Part shown: positions 6,112 to 7,372 of the stretch, piece by piece | Layout of the letters: each line of letters starts with the position of its first letter | Numbering within the stretch: position 1 is the stretch's first letter | NCBI GenBank assembly: GCA_946613955.1 | Contig: CAMOGC010000083.1 | Coordinates: 1-7,372 of the forward strand | Direction: 5' to 3' | Length of the DNA stretch: 7,372 bases | From: an uncultured Clostridia bacterium | GTDB lineage: Bacteria > Bacillota_A > Clostridia > Christensenellales > Aristaeellaceae | Notes under the pieces: generated by a model | Told to the model about the DNA's origin: nothing | Seen by the model: the letters and a program-made list of their open reading frames with translations, nothing else | Database searches by the model: none | Program-made: the position numbers and the translations under genes

Positions 6112-6363
6112 TTATTCAACCTCCCGGACGAGGAGACCGTTGTCCCGGAAAACCCGGGCGACGAGCCGGAGGGCGGCGGCGGTGTCCCCTTCGCCGGGAT
6201 CGAGAACGATCAGGCGGAGGGACGGCTGCATCTCATCCAGGCAGTCGTTCAGGGCGTCCGCGTTGAAACCATAATAATCCGGCAGATCCAGGAGCCTTTT
6301 CAGCGCCTGATGCAGGGCGAGGGGAGAGGCGTAATCGGAGCCGAAGAGATACACGGTATGCAT
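6112..6363 (-). CDS. barstar-family (barnase inhibitor-like) protein
   Basis: The 83-residue protein resembles barstar, the tight-binding inhibitor of the secreted RNase barnase. The match is clearest at LHQALKRLLDLPDYYGFNAD (17-36) continuing into ALNDCL, against [20 protein letters not shown] then ALWDCL in barstar. Barnase-contact residues Tyr29, Asp35 and Asp39 are kept as Y30, D36 and D40; Glu76 becomes D74 in VFRDNG; Trp38 becomes N39. The length is close to the 89 residues of barstar. A strong site, AAGGAGG (6373-6379), lies 9 nt before the ATG, 21 nt after the membrane-protein gene. The gene ends 1 nt before the hydrolase start. No barnase or other RNase toxin is encoded in the window, so the partner is unknown. 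It may protect against a toxin encoded elsewhere or have a housekeeping role. The family call is firm on motifs; the function is inferred. Confidence 0.85.
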   Translation of the reverse strand: MHTVYLFGSDYASPLALHQALKRLLDLPDYYGFNADALNDCLDEMQPSLRLIVLDPGEGDTAAALRLVARVFRDNGLLVREVE

Positions 6364-6384
6364 GAAATCAAACCTCCTTCAGGA

Positions 6385-6759
6385 TCAGATACCCCGCCCG
6401 GTCCGGACGGAGAAGGCGATCATATAGGCCGCAAAGGCACTTTCAACGGTAATCAGCCGGGAATCGTTGGTGGCCAGCAGGCGAAGCAGGGGCACGTCGG
6501 TTCCCATGGAAGCCAGATACTGATACAGAAGCACCAGCAGGATCACCGCCGCCGGGATCCACAGCAGATGGGCGAAGGGCTCCCGCAGCCGGGTCGCCCC
6601 GGCCAGGGGCAGCAAAAGCCCCAGGGCGACGCCCAGCAGCGCCCCGAGCAGCAGGCTTCCGAAGAAAGCCCCCAGGGAGGAAAGAGCGGGGATCAGCAGG
6701 CAGATCAGCAGCAGCATTCCCAGGGGAACGGCGATCACCGTCAGTTTTCGGAGGAACAA
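6385..6759 (-). CDS. small hypothetical membrane protein
   Basis: I do not recognise a family. The 124-residue product has three clear hydrophobic segments, about 6-26, 29-52 and 63-83, and a weaker fourth at 102-117. R4/K5 before the first segment and the basic loop ATRLRE (55-60) suggest an integral cytoplasmic-membrane protein. Segments 1 and 2 are rich in Leu/Gly with little between them, giving a hairpin. The chosen start is TTG at 6759, overlapping trmD by 19 nt, with AAGGAG at 6771-6776 spaced 11 nt. A GTG seven codons further in has no ribosome binding site. Continuous hydrophobic patterning, the stop 21 nt before the next gene, and the operon position support a real gene. Nothing in the sequence suggests a substrate or enzymatic role. 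Confidence 0.75.
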   Translation of the reverse strand: MFLRKLTVIAVPLGMLLLICLLIPALSSLGAFFGSLLLGALLGVALGLLLPLAGATRLREPFAHLLWIPAAVILLVLLYQYLASMGTDVPLLRLLATNDSRLITVESAFAAYMIAFSVRTGRGI

Positions 6760-7372
6760 GAGGCCATCAACTCCTTCAGGATTTTCCGGTCGTCGGGGGA
6801 AAGATCCGCGCTTTCGAGCAGATCGGGGCGGAAGCGCAGGGTGGCCCGGAGGCTTTCCTTCCTTCGCCAGGCCCGGATTTTCGCGTGATCCCCGCCGAGC
6901 AGGACCTCCGGCACGGCGAGGCCGTTCAGCTCCCTGGGCCGGGTATACTGGGGATATTCCAGCAGCCCGTCGGAAAAGGATTCCTCCTCGGGACTGTCCG
7001 CGCTGCCCAGGACGCCGGGAATGAACCGGGCGACGCAGTCCGTCAGCACCATGGCGGCCAGCTCGCCCCCCGTGAGAATATAGTCCCCAATGCTGATTTC
7101 CTCATCGACGCAGGCGTCCAGCGCGCGCTGATCCACGCCCTCATAATGGCCGCAGAGCAGGATCAGCTCCTCCTCCTTTGCCAGCTCCCGGGCCAGGGCG
7201 GTGGAAAGACGCTTTCCCCGGGGCCCCAGATAAATCCGCCGGCCGCGGAAATCCGGCCCGGCCGCGGCGGCCATCGCGTCCATGACCGGCTGCGCCATCA
7301 TGACCATGCCCGCCCCTCCGCCGAAGGGATAATCATCGGTGTTTTTATGCTTGCTGGCGGAAAAGGGGCGGA
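6741..7372 (-). CDS. trmD: tRNA (guanine-37-N1)-methyltransferase, 5' end outside window
   Basis: TrmD methylates G37 next to the anticodon using S-adenosylmethionine, which prevents +1 frameshifting. The frame is open to the right edge, giving 209 visible residues. About 30-40 N-terminal residues are missing, judged by the usual length near 240. The visible part begins in the loop TDDYPFGGGAGMVMMAQP (11-28). The trefoil-knot SAM site follows: LCGHYEGVD (72-80), DEEISIGDYILTGGELAAMV (89-108), then RFIPGVLG and GLLEYPQYTRP. The arginine equivalent to E. coli R154 is present in CVARF. The position of the catalytic Asp169 (EDSF in E. coli) reads EESF, a Glu encoded by GAA at 6983-6981. The C-terminal tRNA-binding domain is complete (VLLGGDHAKIRAWRRKES). 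The methionine at 7307 is internal, because conserved TrmD sequence continues upstream of it. The 3' end contains the ribosome binding site of the following membrane-protein gene. Confidence 0.97.
   Translation of the reverse strand, partial: RPFSASKHKNTDDYPFGGGAGMVMMAQPVMDAMAAAAGPDFRGRRIYLGPRGKRLSTALARELAKEEELILLCGHYEGVDQRALDACVDEEISIGDYILTGGELAAMVLTDCVARFIPGVLGSADSPEEESFSDGLLEYPQYTRPRELNGLAVPEVLLGGDHAKIRAWRRKESLRATLRFRPDLLESADLSPDDRKILKELMASCSSEN
6771..6776 (-). promoter_or_regulatory. ribosome binding site inside trmD for the membrane-protein gene
   Basis: AAGGAG on the - strand, within the codons for LKEL near the TrmD C-terminus, lies 11 nt before the TTG at 6759. It decides the start of the small membrane protein, because no other in-frame ATG, GTG or TTG nearby has such a site. 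The ATG immediately after it (6767-6765) is in the trmD frame and would give only an octapeptide. Confidence 0.55.

Noticed and set aside
7305..7307. ATG at 7307 as the trmD start
   Set aside because: The frame stays open upstream and encodes the conserved TDDYPFGGGAG loop of TrmD, so this methionine is internal and the true start lies outside the window.

Overview
The window looks like chromosomal DNA from a GC-rich member of the Bacillota, probably class Clostridia. The clues are strong AGGAGG-type ribosome binding sites at a near-constant 9-nt spacing, a Gram-positive-style TrmD, a ComEC-HolA pair, and a Gram-positive-style signal peptide on a secreted Ig-like protein. Genus and species cannot be fixed from this sequence. 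No rRNA, tRNA, CRISPR array, insertion sequence or phage gene is visible.

Layout. A single + strand gene (66-719) encodes an XRE-type helix-turn-helix protein with a repetitive Lys/Ala/Thr/Ser linker. It converges on a - strand gene (801-2003) for a secreted protein with an Ig-like domain, a highly charged repetitive linker and a C-terminal repeat-type domain. Two hairpins (718-743 and 764-791) fill the 81-bp gap between them. The rest is one tightly packed - strand gene string. In transcription order it is trmD (cut by the right edge), a small membrane protein, a barstar-family protein, a YhfI-like metallo-beta-lactamase-fold hydrolase, comEC and holA. Junctions are a 19-nt overlap, a 21-nt gap, a 1-nt gap, a 4-nt GTGA overlap and a 4-nt gap, so co-transcription and translational coupling are likely. 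The promoter of this string lies beyond the right edge. The secreted-protein gene follows holA after 105 bp and has its own probable extended -10 promoter.

Function. The operon mixes tRNA modification (TrmD), replication (HolA), DNA uptake (ComEC) and proteins of unknown role. This resembles a housekeeping cluster more than a dedicated pathway. The most notable items are a barstar-like RNase inhibitor with no visible RNase, a Glu where the catalytic Asp of TrmD is expected, a divergent SVGDADA motif in ComEC, and the histone-H1-like linker of the XRE protein. I found no convincing new multi-gene system. Every intergenic stretch is about 105 bp or shorter and is described below.
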